Shown: in pieces, positions 10,974 to 21,369 of the stretch | How positions within the stretch are numbered: position 1 is the stretch's first letter | How the letters are laid out: every line of letters starts with the position of its first letter | Assembly (NCBI RefSeq): GCF_001314605.1 | Contig: NZ_LIHP01000003.1 | Coordinates: 62,001 to 126,000 of the forward strand | DNA: 64,000 nt | Source: Marinobacter sp. HL-58 | GTDB lineage: Bacteria; Pseudomonadota; Gammaproteobacteria; Pseudomonadales; Oleiphilaceae | Direction of reading: 5' to 3' | Notes under the pieces: model-generated | The model's input: the letters and a program-made list of their open reading frames with translations, nothing else | Told to the model about the DNA's origin: nothing | Databases searched by the model: none | Position numbers and translations under genes: made by a program

Positions 10974-13154
10974 ATGGAGCTCCATGTGCCCCGAACCGCG
11001 CGCATAGCATTGAACCGCCCCCTCCGGCGGCTATTCGATTACCTGGTGCCCGACCACCTTTCATTGCAACGGGGCCAGCGCGTGGTGGTACCCTTTGGCC
11101 GGCAATCCGCCACCGGACTGGTTGCCGAGACCGACGTCACCCCCCCGGAAGGCATCACACTCAAGCCGGTAATATCTGCCTGTGAACAGTGGCCGGCACT
11201 CCCGGCCGAGACATTCCGGCTGCTGAGCTGGGCATCGGATTACTATCAGCACCCCCTGGGGGAATGCCTCTTTACCGCGCTGCCACCGGCCCTTCGCCGC
11301 GGAAGACCCGCCGCAGAAAAGCATGTGGTCTACTGGCAGGCCTGTGGCGACCCCGCCCTGCTGCCTGGCAACGCAACGAAACAAAGAGAGCTTCTGGCCT
11401 GGCTCCAGCGGCACCCAGGCAGCGTCAGCGCCAAACAGATCATTCAGGCCGGTTTCACCCAGGCGCAGATCAAAAGCCTGCATGGCAAGGAGCTGATACG
11501 GGAAGCGCCACAGCCCGATCCCACCGGTATACCGGAAGAGGTCCGCAACCGTATACCCGAGCTCTCGCCGGCCCAGCTTGATGCCGCCGGCCAGCTTCCA
11601 ACACCGGAAAACGGGTTCTCGGCTTCCCTGTTGTTCGGGATTACCGGCAGCGGCAAAACAGAACTGTACCTTTATTACCTGAAACGTTATCTCGGTAACA
11701 ACGATCAGGCCCTGGTGCTTGTCCCGGAAATAAATCTCACCCCCCAGACGGTCGCCCGATTCCAGCATTACTTCGGGTCACGTATCGTTGTATGGCATTC
11801 GGCACTGAATGATGCCGAGCGCTTGTCCACCTGGCTGAAAATCCGCAACGGTGAGCCGGTAATTCTTATCGGTACACGCTCTGCGGTGCTTTTGCCCTTT
11901 ACCGGCCTGAAAACCATCGTCGTGGATGAAGAACATGACAGCTCGTACAAGCAGGGGGAAGGATTTCGTTATTCGGGTCGCGATACAGCGGTTTACCGGG
12001 CCCACCTGAACAATTGCCCGGTGATACTGGGCTCGGCCACACCTTCGATGGAGTCATACCATAACGCCCTCACCGGCAAATATGCCCTGGTAAAACTGCA
12101 GGAGCGGGCAGGCCGTGCCAGGCCACCCCACATCAAACTGCTGGACATCCGTAGCCGCCCCCTGGAAGGTGGATTATCCCGCCCTGCCCTGCAGGCGATC
12201 GAGAAGCGCATCCAGGCTGGCGAGCAGGCACTGGTATTCGTCAATCGCCGCGGATTTGCCCCGGTGATGATGTGCTTTGATTGCGGCCACATGGTTGAGT
12301 GCCCTCGCTGCGATACAAGGCTGACCTATCATCGGCGCGACCGGGCCATGCGCTGCCACCACTGTGATTTCCAGACCGCAGCCACGGAACACTGCCCGAA
12401 GTGCAACAGCGATGCATTCAAGCCGGTCGGCCAGGGCACCGAACGCACCGAGGATATCCTGTCCGCCCAGTTTCCCGACACCCCTGTGGTACGGGTAGAC
12501 AGGGACAGCACACAACGCAAGGGCAGTATCCAGAGTATTCTCGAAACAGTGAACAGCGGGCGCCCCTGCATTCTGGTTGGCACACAAATGCTGGCCAAGG
12601 GACACGACTTTCCGAACGTCACCCTGGTGGTGGTTGTCAACGCTGATGGCGGGCTGTTCAGCGTGGATTTCCGCGCCCCGGAACAGCTGATCCAGACCCT
12701 TCTTCAAGTCAGTGGACGGGCAGGACGCGGAGAAAAAGCCGGCGAGGTGCTGATACAGACATGCCATAGCGACCATCCACTGCTCCGCTCCCTGGCCGAG
12801 GGACATTATCTGCCTGTCGCTGACCAGATTCTCGCCGAGCGGGAAACCGGACAGCTGCCCCCCTACCGCGCCATGGCCATTTTCAGGGCGGAGGCGGAAA
12901 CCATGGAAAAAAGCCTTCAGTTGCTTGATGCCATCAAACCGCAGGTGATTACCAGCAAAGTGGAAACCTGGGGCCCTCTTCCCGCACTGATCGCACGCCG
13001 GGCGGATCGCCACAGGGCGCAACTGGTTCTTCTGTGCAGCAACCGAAAATATCTGAACCGCCACCTCGCCCGGGTATGCGAGACCCTGGATCAGGGCAAA
13101 CAGCCCGCAGGGCTGAAATGGATGATTGACGTCGACCCCCAGGAGACCGGTTAA
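10974..13154 (+). CDS. priA: Primosomal replication-restart helicase PriA
   Basis: 3'-5' DNA helicase that recognises stalled forks and reloads the replisome. The 726-residue product has an N-terminal 3'-DNA-binding domain (about 1-100) and a winged-helix segment. The helicase core holds Walker A GITGSGKT at 222-229 and the DEEH box from D318. A zinc-binding insert with eight cysteines lies at about 434-485 (CFDCGH, CPRC, CHHC, CPKC). Late helicase motifs are LVGTQMLAKGHDFPNVTLV and QVSGRAGR. Start codon ATG at 10974 has no obvious Shine-Dalgarno sequence. Confidence 0.96.
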   Translation: MELHVPRTARIALNRPLRRLFDYLVPDHLSLQRGQRVVVPFGRQSATGLVAETDVTPPEGITLKPVISACEQWPALPAETFRLLSWASDYYQHPLGECLFTALPPALRRGRPAAEKHVVYWQACGDPALLPGNATKQRELLAWLQRHPGSVSAKQIIQAGFTQAQIKSLHGKELIREAPQPDPTGIPEEVRNRIPELSPAQLDAAGQLPTPENGFSASLLFGITGSGKTELYLYYLKRYLGNNDQALVLVPEINLTPQTVARFQHYFGSRIVVWHSALNDAERLSTWLKIRNGEPVILIGTRSAVLLPFTGLKTIVVDEEHDSSYKQGEGFRYSGRDTAVYRAHLNNCPVILGSATPSMESYHNALTGKYALVKLQERAGRARPPHIKLLDIRSRPLEGGLSRPALQAIEKRIQAGEQALVFVNRRGFAPVMMCFDCGHMVECPRCDTRLTYHRRDRAMRCHHCDFQTAATEHCPKCNSDAFKPVGQGTERTEDILSAQFPDTPVVRVDRDSTQRKGSIQSILETVNSGRPCILVGTQMLAKGHDFPNVTLVVVVNADGGLFSVDFRAPEQLIQTLLQVSGRAGRGEKAGEVLIQTCHSDHPLLRSLAEGHYLPVADQILAERETGQLPPYRAMAIFRAEAETMEKSLQLLDAIKPQVITSKVETWGPLPALIARRADRHRAQLVLLCSNRKYLNRHLARVCETLDQGKQPAGLKWMIDVDPQETG

Positions 13155-13283
13155 TTTCCCCTCGATCAAGGCCGCGCCTTTTGCTTGCAGCCACACTTTC
13201 CGCGATAATAGCGCCCTTCGATTCAACGGCAGGCCCCTTGCCGCCGAAGTCCAATTCTCTTGTAAACCGAGTCATCCGACAGC

Positions 13284-14969
13284 ATGAAAGAGACCGTATC
13301 CGAGCTGCTCCAGTCTGCACTGGCCACCCTTCAGGCGGAAGGCACCCTGCCCGCAGACCAGACGTTTACACCGCAAATAGGCAACACCAGGGACAAGGCC
13401 CATGGTGACTACGCCTGCAATATTGCCCTGGCGGCGGCCAAGGCTGCGGGCTGTCCGCCAAGGAAGCTGGCAGAGGCCCTGGTGGAAAGGCTTCCCCGAA
13501 GCACGGCGGTGGAGAAGGTGGAAATTGCCGGGCCCGGCTTTATCAACTTTTTCATGAGCACGGCCAGCGCCTTTGAAGTGGTGAGCACCATCCTTGACCA
13601 GGCCACGCAATACGGCCGCAACAACCATGGCAAGGGTGAAAAGGTGCAGGTGGAGTTTGTATCCGCCAACCCCACCGGCCCCCTGCATGTGGGGCATGGC
13701 CGTGGTGCGGCCATCGGCGACTGCCTCAGCCGCCTGCTGGAAGCCAATGGCTACGATGTTACCCGCGAGTTTTACTACAATGATGCCGGGGCCCAGATCA
13801 ACAACCTCGCCCTGTCCGTCCAGTCGCGGGCAAAGGGGCTGACACCGGAAGACGAGACCTGGCCCGCCGACGGCTACCGGGGTGATTACATCACAGACGT
13901 GGCCAACGCCTATCTTGCCGGAGAAACCGTCACCGCCGATGACCGGGAAGTGACCGGCAAGGCCGACCCCGAGGATCAGCAGGCTATCCGGGAATTCGCT
14001 GTTGCCTACCTGCGCCGTGAGCAGGACCTGGACCTGAAGGCCTTTGGCGTCGAATTCGACGTATATTTCCTTGAGTCATCCCTTTACGAGGATGGCAAGG
14101 TGGAGCAGACCGTCAAACGCCTGCAGGAAAACGGCTATACCTACGAACACGAAGGCGCCCTGTGGCTGAAAACCACGGAATTTGGTGACGACAAAGACCG
14201 CGTGATGCGCAAAAAGGACGGCGGCTATACCTATTTCCTGCCCGATGTCGCCTATCACCTGGACAAGTGGCAACGGGGATTCACCACGGTTATCAACGAA
14301 CAGGGTGCAGACCATCATTCCACGGTCACCCGTGTTCGTGCCGGGCTTCAGGCTCTGAATGCCGGTATTCCGGAAGGCTGGCCGGATTATGTCCTGCATC
14401 AGATGGTGATGGTGACCCGCTCCGGCCAGGAGGTGAAGATTTCCAAGCGTGCCGGCAGCTACGTCACCGTCCGCGACCTCATTGACGAAGTAGGCCGTGA
14501 CGCCACCCGCTTTTTCCTGGCCGCACGCCGGGTGGACTCCCAGTTGACCTTTGATATCGACCTTGCCCGCTCCCAGACCAATGAAAACCCTGTCTATTAC
14601 ATTCAGTATGCTCACGCACGTATCTGCAGTGTGTTGAGAAAACTGAAGGAAGAAGGTGTTGATCGTGGGTTGAACGAGTGTGTGGGCGACCTGTCGCTGC
14701 TTACCCTTGACGAAGAGAAGGATCTGGCGAACCAGCTGGCGAAATACCCAGAGCTGATCGAGAGCTCTGCCAGGCTCCGGGAGCCACACCATCTGACTCA
14801 TTATCTGCGGGACCTGGCCGGGCAATTCCATACCTATTACAACGCCCACAAGGTACTGATCGAAGATACGGCCGTGCGCGATGCCCGGGTATCGCTGTAT
14901 CTTGCGATCAGACAGGTGATTGCCAATGGCCTGGATCTGCTCGGCGTCAGCGCCCCGGAAGAAATGTAG
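13284..14969 (+). CDS. argS: Arginyl-tRNA synthetase
   Basis: Charges tRNA-Arg with arginine. The 561-residue class I synthetase has the Arg-tRNA synthetase N-terminal domain, the HIGH-type motif in [14 protein letters not shown] (about 130-143), and a KMSKS-equivalent [10 protein letters not shown] near 390. The C-terminal DALR anticodon-binding domain ends in VSAPEEM. It lies 130 nt downstream of priA, on the same strand. Confidence 0.97.
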   Translation: MKETVSELLQSALATLQAEGTLPADQTFTPQIGNTRDKAHGDYACNIALAAAKAAGCPPRKLAEALVERLPRSTAVEKVEIAGPGFINFFMSTASAFEVVSTILDQATQYGRNNHGKGEKVQVEFVSANPTGPLHVGHGRGAAIGDCLSRLLEANGYDVTREFYYNDAGAQINNLALSVQSRAKGLTPEDETWPADGYRGDYITDVANAYLAGETVTADDREVTGKADPEDQQAIREFAVAYLRREQDLDLKAFGVEFDVYFLESSLYEDGKVEQTVKRLQENGYTYEHEGALWLKTTEFGDDKDRVMRKKDGGYTYFLPDVAYHLDKWQRGFTTVINEQGADHHSTVTRVRAGLQALNAGIPEGWPDYVLHQMVMVTRSGQEVKISKRAGSYVTVRDLIDEVGRDATRFFLAARRVDSQLTFDIDLARSQTNENPVYYIQYAHARICSVLRKLKEEGVDRGLNECVGDLSLLTLDEEKDLANQLAKYPELIESSARLREPHHLTHYLRDLAGQFHTYYNAHKVLIEDTAVRDARVSLYLAIRQVIANGLDLLGVSAPEEM

Positions 14970-15034
14970 TCGCAGTCATGGCGCTGTACAGGCAGAGCTG
15001 ATCATACAGGCAAGCAACAGGAACCCATTCGTCC

Positions 15035-15670
15035 ATGTCCCGAGATTATGCCCGCAAGCCGAGACCGGCCAGCAAGTCGGCAACACCGACCAAAGCCGCA
15101 AAACCGGCCCGGAAGAACAAACAGCCGGCAAACCGCCCGGCCGCGGCAAAGTCCCAGCAAGGCGGCCTTTCGTTGCGGTGGATCCTGTCCCTCGCGGCCG
15201 TTGGCGGGTTCATCGGGTTTATTGCCTATCTCAACTCCTTACCGACCAGCGATGAGCAGCAGGCTACCGAGACAGCCCCTGCCCAGCCCCCGGTAACCGA
15301 GACGCAGGAACCAGAGACAACCGCCAGCGACGAAAAACCCGGCTTCCGTTTTTATGACATGCTGCCTGACTCTGAAGTGGTGGCGCCACAGGTAGAAGAA
15401 TACAAACCGGGCCCCGGACAACAGACCTTTGATTACCTGGTGCAAACCGGCTCTTTCCGCAAGCAGGAAGACGCTGAAAGACAGCGTGCCGAGATCGCCT
15501 TCCAGGGCCTGAGAGCCAACGTCAAACGCATTGACATGGACAGCGGAAGCACCTGGTATCGGGTCAATGTGGGTCCGTTCACTTCCCGCAGCCAGATGAA
15601 TGCCGCCATCGACAAACTGGTCAACCTGAATATCCAGCCATTGGTCAGGAAAATCCCCAAGGAGGGCTGA
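15035..15670 (+). CDS. FtsN-like SPOR-domain membrane protein
   Basis: Bitopic inner-membrane protein with the FtsN architecture. It has a basic Ala/Lys/Pro-rich cytoplasmic tail (1-45), one membrane helix (about 47-66, LRWILSLAAVGGFIGFIAYL), an acidic and proline-rich linker, and a C-terminal SPOR domain (about 130-208). The SPOR core reads FDYLVQTGSFRKQEDAERQ, then ANVKRI and WYRVNVGPF. SPOR domains bind denuded septal peptidoglycan. The argS-SPOR-hslV order matches the ftsN locus of many gammaproteobacteria, so it is a plausible FtsN. At 211 residues it is short, and other SPOR proteins cannot be excluded. Confidence 0.85.
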   Translation: MSRDYARKPRPASKSATPTKAAKPARKNKQPANRPAAAKSQQGGLSLRWILSLAAVGGFIGFIAYLNSLPTSDEQQATETAPAQPPVTETQEPETTASDEKPGFRFYDMLPDSEVVAPQVEEYKPGPGQQTFDYLVQTGSFRKQEDAERQRAEIAFQGLRANVKRIDMDSGSTWYRVNVGPFTSRSQMNAAIDKLVNLNIQPLVRKIPKEG

Positions 15671-15769
15671 AAGACCCTCCCGACTCTCTGTTGCCGACAG
15701 CCCTTGAAAACCGGTCGCCCGCCTCCATAACTGCTGAATACTGTTTTCTATCAGGCAAGTGGAGCCAGA

Positions 15770-16300
15770 ATGACTACCATACTTTCTGTCAGGCGCGACA
15801 ACGAAGTGGCTATGGGTGGCGATGGCCAGGTCTCCCTCGGTAATACGGTAATGAAGGGCAATGCCCGCAAAGTTCGCCGACTCTATAATGACAAGGTACT
15901 GGCCGGTTTTGCCGGTGGCACCGCGGATGCCTTTACCCTGTTCGAGCGCTTCGAGGCGCAGCTGGAGAAGCACCAGGGCAACCTGACCAGGGCTGCCGTG
16001 GAGCTGGCAAAAGACTGGCGAACAGACCGGGCCCTGCGCCGCCTGGAAGCCCTGCTGGCGGTTGCTGACAAAACGGCATCACTGATCATCACCGGTAACG
16101 GTGACGTGATCGAACCGGAACAGGGGCTGATCGCCATTGGCTCCGGCGGCCCGTTTGCCCAGGCATCGGCCCGGGCGCTACTGGAAAATACCGACCTCAA
16201 GGCCAGCGAGATTGTGGAGAAGGGCCTGGATATTGCCGCCGATATCTGCATCTACACCAATCACAATCGCACCCTTGAAGTACTGTCAGCCAACGATTAA
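15770..16300 (+). CDS. hslV: ATP-dependent protease subunit HslV
   Basis: Proteolytic dodecamer of the HslVU (ClpQY) protease. After removal of Met1, Thr2 of MTTILSVRR is the catalytic nucleophile. Conserved [21 protein letters not shown] and [17 protein letters not shown] segments and the 176-residue length are typical. It lies 12 nt upstream of hslU in one operon. Confidence 0.97.
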   Translation: MTTILSVRRDNEVAMGGDGQVSLGNTVMKGNARKVRRLYNDKVLAGFAGGTADAFTLFERFEAQLEKHQGNLTRAAVELAKDWRTDRALRRLEALLAVADKTASLIITGNGDVIEPEQGLIAIGSGGPFAQASARALLENTDLKASEIVEKGLDIAADICIYTNHNRTLEVLSAND

Positions 16301-16312
16301 TCCGGAGCTAGC

Positions 16313-17641
16313 ATGTCTGCAATGACCCCCCGTGAGATTGTCCACGAGCTCAACAAACACATCGTGGGCCAGCAAGAGGCCAAGCGCGCCGTGGCTATCG
16401 CCCTTCGCAACCGCTGGCGCAGAATGCAGCTCGACACCGGGCTGCGTGAGGAAATCACTCCGAAAAACATTCTTATGATCGGCCCCACCGGTGTCGGTAA
16501 AACCGAGATCGCCCGCCGGCTGGCCAAACTGGCGGATGCGCCCTTCCTGAAAGTGGAAGCCACCAAGTTTACTGAGGTGGGCTATGTGGGCCGGGATGTC
16601 GAGTCCATTATCCGTGACCTGGCCGACATGGCCATCAAGATGCTGCGCGAGAAGGAAATGAAGCGTCATGAGCACCGCGCCATGGACGCCGCCGAGGAGC
16701 GCATTCTCGATGCCCTGCTGCCGCCGCCCCGTGACTTCAAGGAAGATAGCCAGAAAACGGATGACTCCACCACCCGCCAACTGTTCCGCAAAAAACTGCG
16801 TGAAGGCGAGCTGGACGACAAGGAAATCGAAATTGATCTGCGCAACAGCGGTGCCGGTGTCGAGATCATGGCGCCTCCGGGCATGGAGGAGATGACCAAC
16901 CAGTTACAGAGCATGTTCTCGAGCATGTCCTCCGACAAGCGCAAGACCCGCAAGATGAAAGTGGCAGACGCCATGAAGCGTGTGCGGGACGAGGAAGCCG
17001 CCAAGCTGGTCAATGAGGAAGAGATCAAGCAAAAAGCCATTCAGAGTGTCGAACAGAACGGGATCGTCTTTCTCGACGAGATCGACAAGGTGGCCAAGCG
17101 TTCGGAGAACACCTCGTCAGATGTTTCCCGGGAAGGGGTACAACGGGACCTGCTCCCACTGATTGAAGGCAGCACCGTCAGCACCAAGTATGGCGCTGTG
17201 CGAACCGATCACATACTGTTTATCGCCTCAGGCGCCTTCCACCTGTCCAAACCTTCCGACCTGATCCCGGAACTGCAGGGCCGCCTGCCCATTCGTGTCG
17301 AACTCCAGGCACTGACCCCGGATGACTTCAAACGCATCCTTACCGAGCCGGATGCCTCACTGGTGCAGCAGTATGAAGCACTGATGGGCACTGAGGGAGT
17401 CACATTGTCGTTCACGGATGATGCCATCGCCCGCATCGCGGAAGTGGCGTACAAGGTCAATGAAACCACGGAAAATATCGGTGCTCGCCGCCTGCACACG
17501 GTGCTGGAGCGGTTACTGGAAAGCCTGTCATTCGAGGCGGGTGACCAGGTAACCGACAACTTCGAAGTAACCGCCGCGTTCGTGGATGAGAAACTCGGTG
17601 AACTGGCGGAAGACGAGGACCTCAGCCGCTACATTCTCTGA
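16313..17641 (+). CDS. hslU: HslVU protease ATPase subunit HslU
   Basis: AAA+ unfoldase that feeds substrates into HslV. The 442-residue product has Walker A GPTGVGKT at 57-64, the pore-loop GYVGRDVES near 92, an acidic helical I-domain (about 110-240), and Walker [10 protein letters not shown] near 257. The sensor II arginine is in [16 protein letters not shown], and the C-terminus is DLSRYIL, the tail that docks into HslV. The ATG at 16313 follows a GGAG site (CCGGAGCTAGC). Confidence 0.97.
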   Translation: MSAMTPREIVHELNKHIVGQQEAKRAVAIALRNRWRRMQLDTGLREEITPKNILMIGPTGVGKTEIARRLAKLADAPFLKVEATKFTEVGYVGRDVESIIRDLADMAIKMLREKEMKRHEHRAMDAAEERILDALLPPPRDFKEDSQKTDDSTTRQLFRKKLREGELDDKEIEIDLRNSGAGVEIMAPPGMEEMTNQLQSMFSSMSSDKRKTRKMKVADAMKRVRDEEAAKLVNEEEIKQKAIQSVEQNGIVFLDEIDKVAKRSENTSSDVSREGVQRDLLPLIEGSTVSTKYGAVRTDHILFIASGAFHLSKPSDLIPELQGRLPIRVELQALTPDDFKRILTEPDASLVQQYEALMGTEGVTLSFTDDAIARIAEVAYKVNETTENIGARRLHTVLERLLESLSFEAGDQVTDNFEVTAAFVDEKLGELAEDEDLSRYIL

Positions 17642-17658
17642 TGCGGGCCCCGTCCACG

Positions 17659-17686
17659 CAGGGCGCGCCTCCCGGGCGCCCTGCTT
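17659..17686 (+). terminator. Likely hslVU terminator
   Basis: CAGGGCGC at 17659-17666 pairs with GCGCCCTG at 17676-17683 around a 9-nt loop, followed by CTTTT. It lies 18 nt after the hslU stop, between converging genes. The T-run is short. Confidence 0.55.
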
Positions 17687-17707
17687 TTCCTGATCTGCCC
17701 AGGGCTA

Positions 17708-18949
17708 TTACAGCGCCTTGCTGAACAGCTCTGTCACATTATCCAGCCCTGTTGCCAAACGGCCCTTCTGGGCCTTCTTCTTGCGTCCCTTGGCAACATA
17801 CAGCGGCAGCATCTCGCCATACAGGCTGGTGCTGATGGTACGCTGCTCATCTTCCAGGCGGTCCCTGCGCAGGCGGATACCATATTTCGCCAGTTTTGGT
17901 TCCAGCTCATCCGCACGATTCAGCAGGTCGCGGCGCGTCATCTGGTAGGCGTGTTCGCACACCATGCGGCGGGACTGAAAACTGAATACGTTCGAGAAAA
18001 ACAGCTTGGCATCGTCCCGGGTAGGCTCGAACAGCAGAATATCCTTGTCCGGGTAATCCCGAGCATACTGGGCAATGCCAGACTGCATCCGGGAGTAGAC
18101 CATGGTCCGGAACATCTGCGATAACAAATGGGGCATGCCTGAACGGGTCAGTTCCCCGGGTGCCATTGTGCCGGCACGCACCGCAGCGCTGGCATCGATG
18201 GGCACCTGTGGATTCACCGCAAACACCAGGTCGGCGCCGTCTTCGAAAGCCACGGAGGCATGCAGGCCCTTCCTCAGGGTGCCATCCACGTAGTAACGCC
18301 CGTCAATGGTGACCGGAACATAAATACCCGGAGAGGACATACTGGCCTGGATCGCCCTGGAAATGGGCACATGGTCGAAGCCGGGAGCCCCGAAGCACAC
18401 GGCCTCGGTACTTTCCACGTCCGCTGCAACAATGTACAGGCTGCGGCGAAGCTGCCGGAAATCGTTGGTACGCCCCAGCATGGTAAAAGCCCGCTGCAGG
18501 TACTCGTGCAGCCCTTCGTTGTCAAACAACCCGGCCGGCGCCGCCTGCGCCAGAATGGTCATCGCTTCCAACAGACTCTGGTCGTAGGGATTATTCACGA
18601 ACCGGCGGACCGCGGTGGTCACCAGGCCGGGTACCGCCAGCAGCCGGCTCCCCAGTTCACGGAACGCCGGGCGGTAGAATACCTCGGGGTGAAAGGGGTG
18701 AACTTCGGCCTCGTTACGCACGAAAATCCGGCACAACTGGGCAGTGGTCATCTGGTTGGCCAGGTTGGCCGCCACAAAAGATCCGGCATTCACACCGACA
18801 TACACATCAATATCATTGAAATCGAGCCCGTCGAGTGCCTCATCAAGCGCCCGCAGTGCGCCGATTTCATAGATACCCCCCAGAGGCCCACCGCCTCCGA
18901 GTGCCAGCCCGATGCGAGGGCGCGGCTTGATTGCTGTCGTCGTTGCCAT
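17708..18949 (-). CDS. Patatin-like protein with the nucleophile serine replaced
   Basis: 413-residue protein of the patatin/RssA-like lipid acyl hydrolase fold. The oxyanion-hole glycines (LALGGGGPLGG, 16-25) and the DG catalytic aspartate region (RYYVDGTLRKG, about 215-225) are present. The GxSxG nucleophile elbow reads GVNAG (52-56), with asparagine at residue 54 where the catalytic serine should be. I confirmed this codon on the DNA (AAT). A serine follows at 57, out of register. The C-terminal third is long and basic (ending GRKKKAQKGRL...). It may be an inactive or repurposed patatin. The substrate is unknown. It stands alone between converging hslU and upstream ptsP. Confidence 0.8.
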   Translation of the reverse strand: MATTTAIKPRPRIGLALGGGGPLGGIYEIGALRALDEALDGLDFNDIDVYVGVNAGSFVAANLANQMTTAQLCRIFVRNEAEVHPFHPEVFYRPAFRELGSRLLAVPGLVTTAVRRFVNNPYDQSLLEAMTILAQAAPAGLFDNEGLHEYLQRAFTMLGRTNDFRQLRRSLYIVAADVESTEAVCFGAPGFDHVPISRAIQASMSSPGIYVPVTIDGRYYVDGTLRKGLHASVAFEDGADLVFAVNPQVPIDASAAVRAGTMAPGELTRSGMPHLLSQMFRTMVYSRMQSGIAQYARDYPDKDILLFEPTRDDAKLFFSNVFSFQSRRMVCEHAYQMTRRDLLNRADELEPKLAKYGIRLRRDRLEDEQRTISTSLYGEMLPLYVAKGRKKKAQKGRLATGLDNVTELFSKAL

Positions 18950-19047
18950 TATCTGCTATCCCCTAACGGGTACTGTTGGCTAATGCTATTACCGTAGCAG
19001 CCCATTTTAGAGTGAACACCCTATATGGACCCTGCAGTGACATACCA

Positions 19048-21354
19048 TCAGGAAAGGGCCTTTTCGGCATGGGCTATGGAGCTTGACTTGCCCGGGCGCA
19101 GATAACGCCCGAAACCCGCATTCCGCAGCGCCAGGTCCACACAGCTCTTGATGACGTGGGGTGAATCCAGCAGCAGCACATCCTCAAGCAACTGTGTCGC
19201 CCACTCCCGGCTGACACTGCGTATGACGGATTTGACCTTGGGCAGGCTGGCCGCGTTCATGGACAGGGAGTCGTACCCCATTGCCATCAGCAACAGTGCA
19301 CCGCCGGGGTCGCCTGCAAGTTCGCCACAGATACCCACGGGCTTGCCAACGGCATGGGCGTCCTGGGCCACCCGAACCAGTGCCTGCAGGACCGCGGGGT
19401 GATAAGAGTGATAAAGCTGGGCCACGCGCGGGTTGTTTCGATCCACGGCAAGCAGGTACTGGGTCAGGTCGTTGGAGCCAACGGAGAGGAAATCGACCCG
19501 GTCCGCCAGCTCACGGATCTGGTAAACCGCAGCCGGAATCTCGACCATCACTCCCACCTTGGGCATATGGATGTTGTACCCCTCTTCCCTGACCTCGTGA
19601 TACACCCGGTAAATCAGATGGAGGGATTCTTCCACTTCCGAAATATTGCTGATCATTGGCAGCATGATCTGAAGGTTGTTCAAACCCTCACTCGCCTTGA
19701 GCATCGCACGCACCTGGACCAGGAAAATCTCCGGGTGGTCAAGCGTTACCCGGATACCCCGCCAGCCAAGGAAAGGGTTCTCTTCCTGGATGGGGAAATA
19801 GGTCAACGCTTTGTCGCCACCAATGTCCAGCGTGCGCATGGTGACCGGGTTCGGAGCGAAGGCCTCCAGCTGTTCACGATAATATTCGCGCTGCTCCTGC
19901 TCGGAAGGGAAGCGATCCTTGATCATGAAGGGAACTTCAGTACGGTACAGACCAATGCCTTCCGCACCATGGCTGAGAGAACGCACCACATCAGTCATCA
20001 GGCCGGTGTTCACCAGCAGCGATACCCGGTGGTTATCCGTGGTCTCGCAGGGCAGATCCCGCAGGGCCTCCAGGCCCTTGACCAGTTCGTCTTCCTCGTC
20101 ACAGATTTCCTGATAGAAATTCCGCAAATCCGTGGAGGGTGACGCAAATATCTGCCCCTCAAACCCGTCAACAATCAGATCCTTGCCATCGAGCTGGTTG
20201 ACCGGGATATCCACCAGCCCCATGACCGTTGGCACGCCCATGGCACGGGCAAGAATCGCCACGTGGGAATTGCTGGAGCCCTTGACCGACACCAGGCCAA
20301 CCAGCCGCCCCTTGGGCACTTCCCCAAGCATGGCCGGTGTCAGTTCTTCGCTGACCAGCACTGTATTCTCGGGATAAACGGTGTCTTTCTGCTCTCCCTC
20401 CTGCAGGTGGGACAACAAACGGCGGCCAAGGTCGCGGATATCCACCGCCCGCTCCTGCAGGTAGTGATCATCCATCTGTTCAAAATGGCGGACATACTGC
20501 TGAACCACCTGTTTCAGGGCGCCCTGGGCCCAGTAACCTTCCTTGATCCGGTTGGCCACCTCACCCGGCATGGCGTCGTCACCCAGCATGCGCAGGTAGA
20601 CATCGAACAGTGCCTGTTCCTCCGGACGAAGCTGGGAGGCCAGCCGTGCCGCCACCCGCTCAATGTCTTCCCTCACTGCGGTCACCGCGCCATTGAACAG
20701 CGACAGCTCAAGCTCCACATCGTCGGTGGGCTTTTCCGGCACCACATCAAGATCCGCCGCCGGATAGACCACAACCCCCTTGCCGATGGCAACACCCGGT
20801 GCACCAGGGACACCGCTGAAACTGACGTCTGTGGCCTCCTCACCGGTGAGGGAAAGTCCACTGATCGCACCCGTGGCCTCACTGTGGGCAATGACCCCCG
20901 CCAACTGGGCCGAAACGGTGACGAGAAAGGCTTCTTCGCCCTCATCAAAGCACCGGGAACTTTCCCGTTGCTGAACAACCAGAACACCAAGCACCCTGCG
21001 GTGGTGGATAATCGGCACACCCAGGAACGAGCGGAAACGCTCCTCACCTGTCTCGGGAAAATAACGGTAACGGGGATGGGAAGGAGCATCTTCCAGATTG
21101 ATAGGCTCCTCGCGGGAACCTACCAGGCCAATAAGACCTTCGGAATAACCCAGGCTGACCTGCCCGACGGCTTGCTGGTACAGTCCTTCGGTGGCCATGA
21201 GTATGTAGCGGTTGGTGGCCGGGTCGAGGAGATAAACCGAGCACACCTCGGTATCCATGGCTTTCTGCACCCGCGAAACGATGATATCCAGCGCCTCCTG
21301 CAAATCGCGGGCGCTGTTTACCTCTTGTACAAGACTTCGCAGTATGCTCAGCAT
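19048..21354 (-). CDS. ptsP: Phosphoenolpyruvate-protein phosphotransferase PtsP (EI-Ntr)
   Basis: First phosphotransferase of the nitrogen-related PTS. Passes phosphate from PEP to NPr (PtsO). The 768-residue product has an N-terminal GAF sensory domain (about 1-160), the phospho-histidine swivel domain with GSSNSHVAILARAMGVPTVMG (about 350-370), and the PEP-binding TIM barrel with LYRTEVPFM, TLDIGGDK, GWRGIRV, SVGSNDLTQYLLAVDRNN and GICGELAGDP signatures. It lies 15 nt downstream of rppH. The rppH-ptsP pair is conserved in gammaproteobacteria. Confidence 0.96.
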   Translation of the reverse strand: MLSILRSLVQEVNSARDLQEALDIIVSRVQKAMDTEVCSVYLLDPATNRYILMATEGLYQQAVGQVSLGYSEGLIGLVGSREEPINLEDAPSHPRYRYFPETGEERFRSFLGVPIIHHRRVLGVLVVQQRESSRCFDEGEEAFLVTVSAQLAGVIAHSEATGAISGLSLTGEEATDVSFSGVPGAPGVAIGKGVVVYPAADLDVVPEKPTDDVELELSLFNGAVTAVREDIERVAARLASQLRPEEQALFDVYLRMLGDDAMPGEVANRIKEGYWAQGALKQVVQQYVRHFEQMDDHYLQERAVDIRDLGRRLLSHLQEGEQKDTVYPENTVLVSEELTPAMLGEVPKGRLVGLVSVKGSSNSHVAILARAMGVPTVMGLVDIPVNQLDGKDLIVDGFEGQIFASPSTDLRNFYQEICDEEDELVKGLEALRDLPCETTDNHRVSLLVNTGLMTDVVRSLSHGAEGIGLYRTEVPFMIKDRFPSEQEQREYYREQLEAFAPNPVTMRTLDIGGDKALTYFPIQEENPFLGWRGIRVTLDHPEIFLVQVRAMLKASEGLNNLQIMLPMISNISEVEESLHLIYRVYHEVREEGYNIHMPKVGVMVEIPAAVYQIRELADRVDFLSVGSNDLTQYLLAVDRNNPRVAQLYHSYHPAVLQALVRVAQDAHAVGKPVGICGELAGDPGGALLLMAMGYDSLSMNAASLPKVKSVIRSVSREWATQLLEDVLLLDSPHVIKSCVDLALRNAGFGRYLRPGKSSSIAHAEKALS

Positions 21355-21369
21355 GGCGGGCTCAATCCG

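Noticed and set aside
12174..13226. 350-codon minus-strand open frame opposite priA
   Set aside because: Antisense to priA helicase motifs; composition of a shadow frame.
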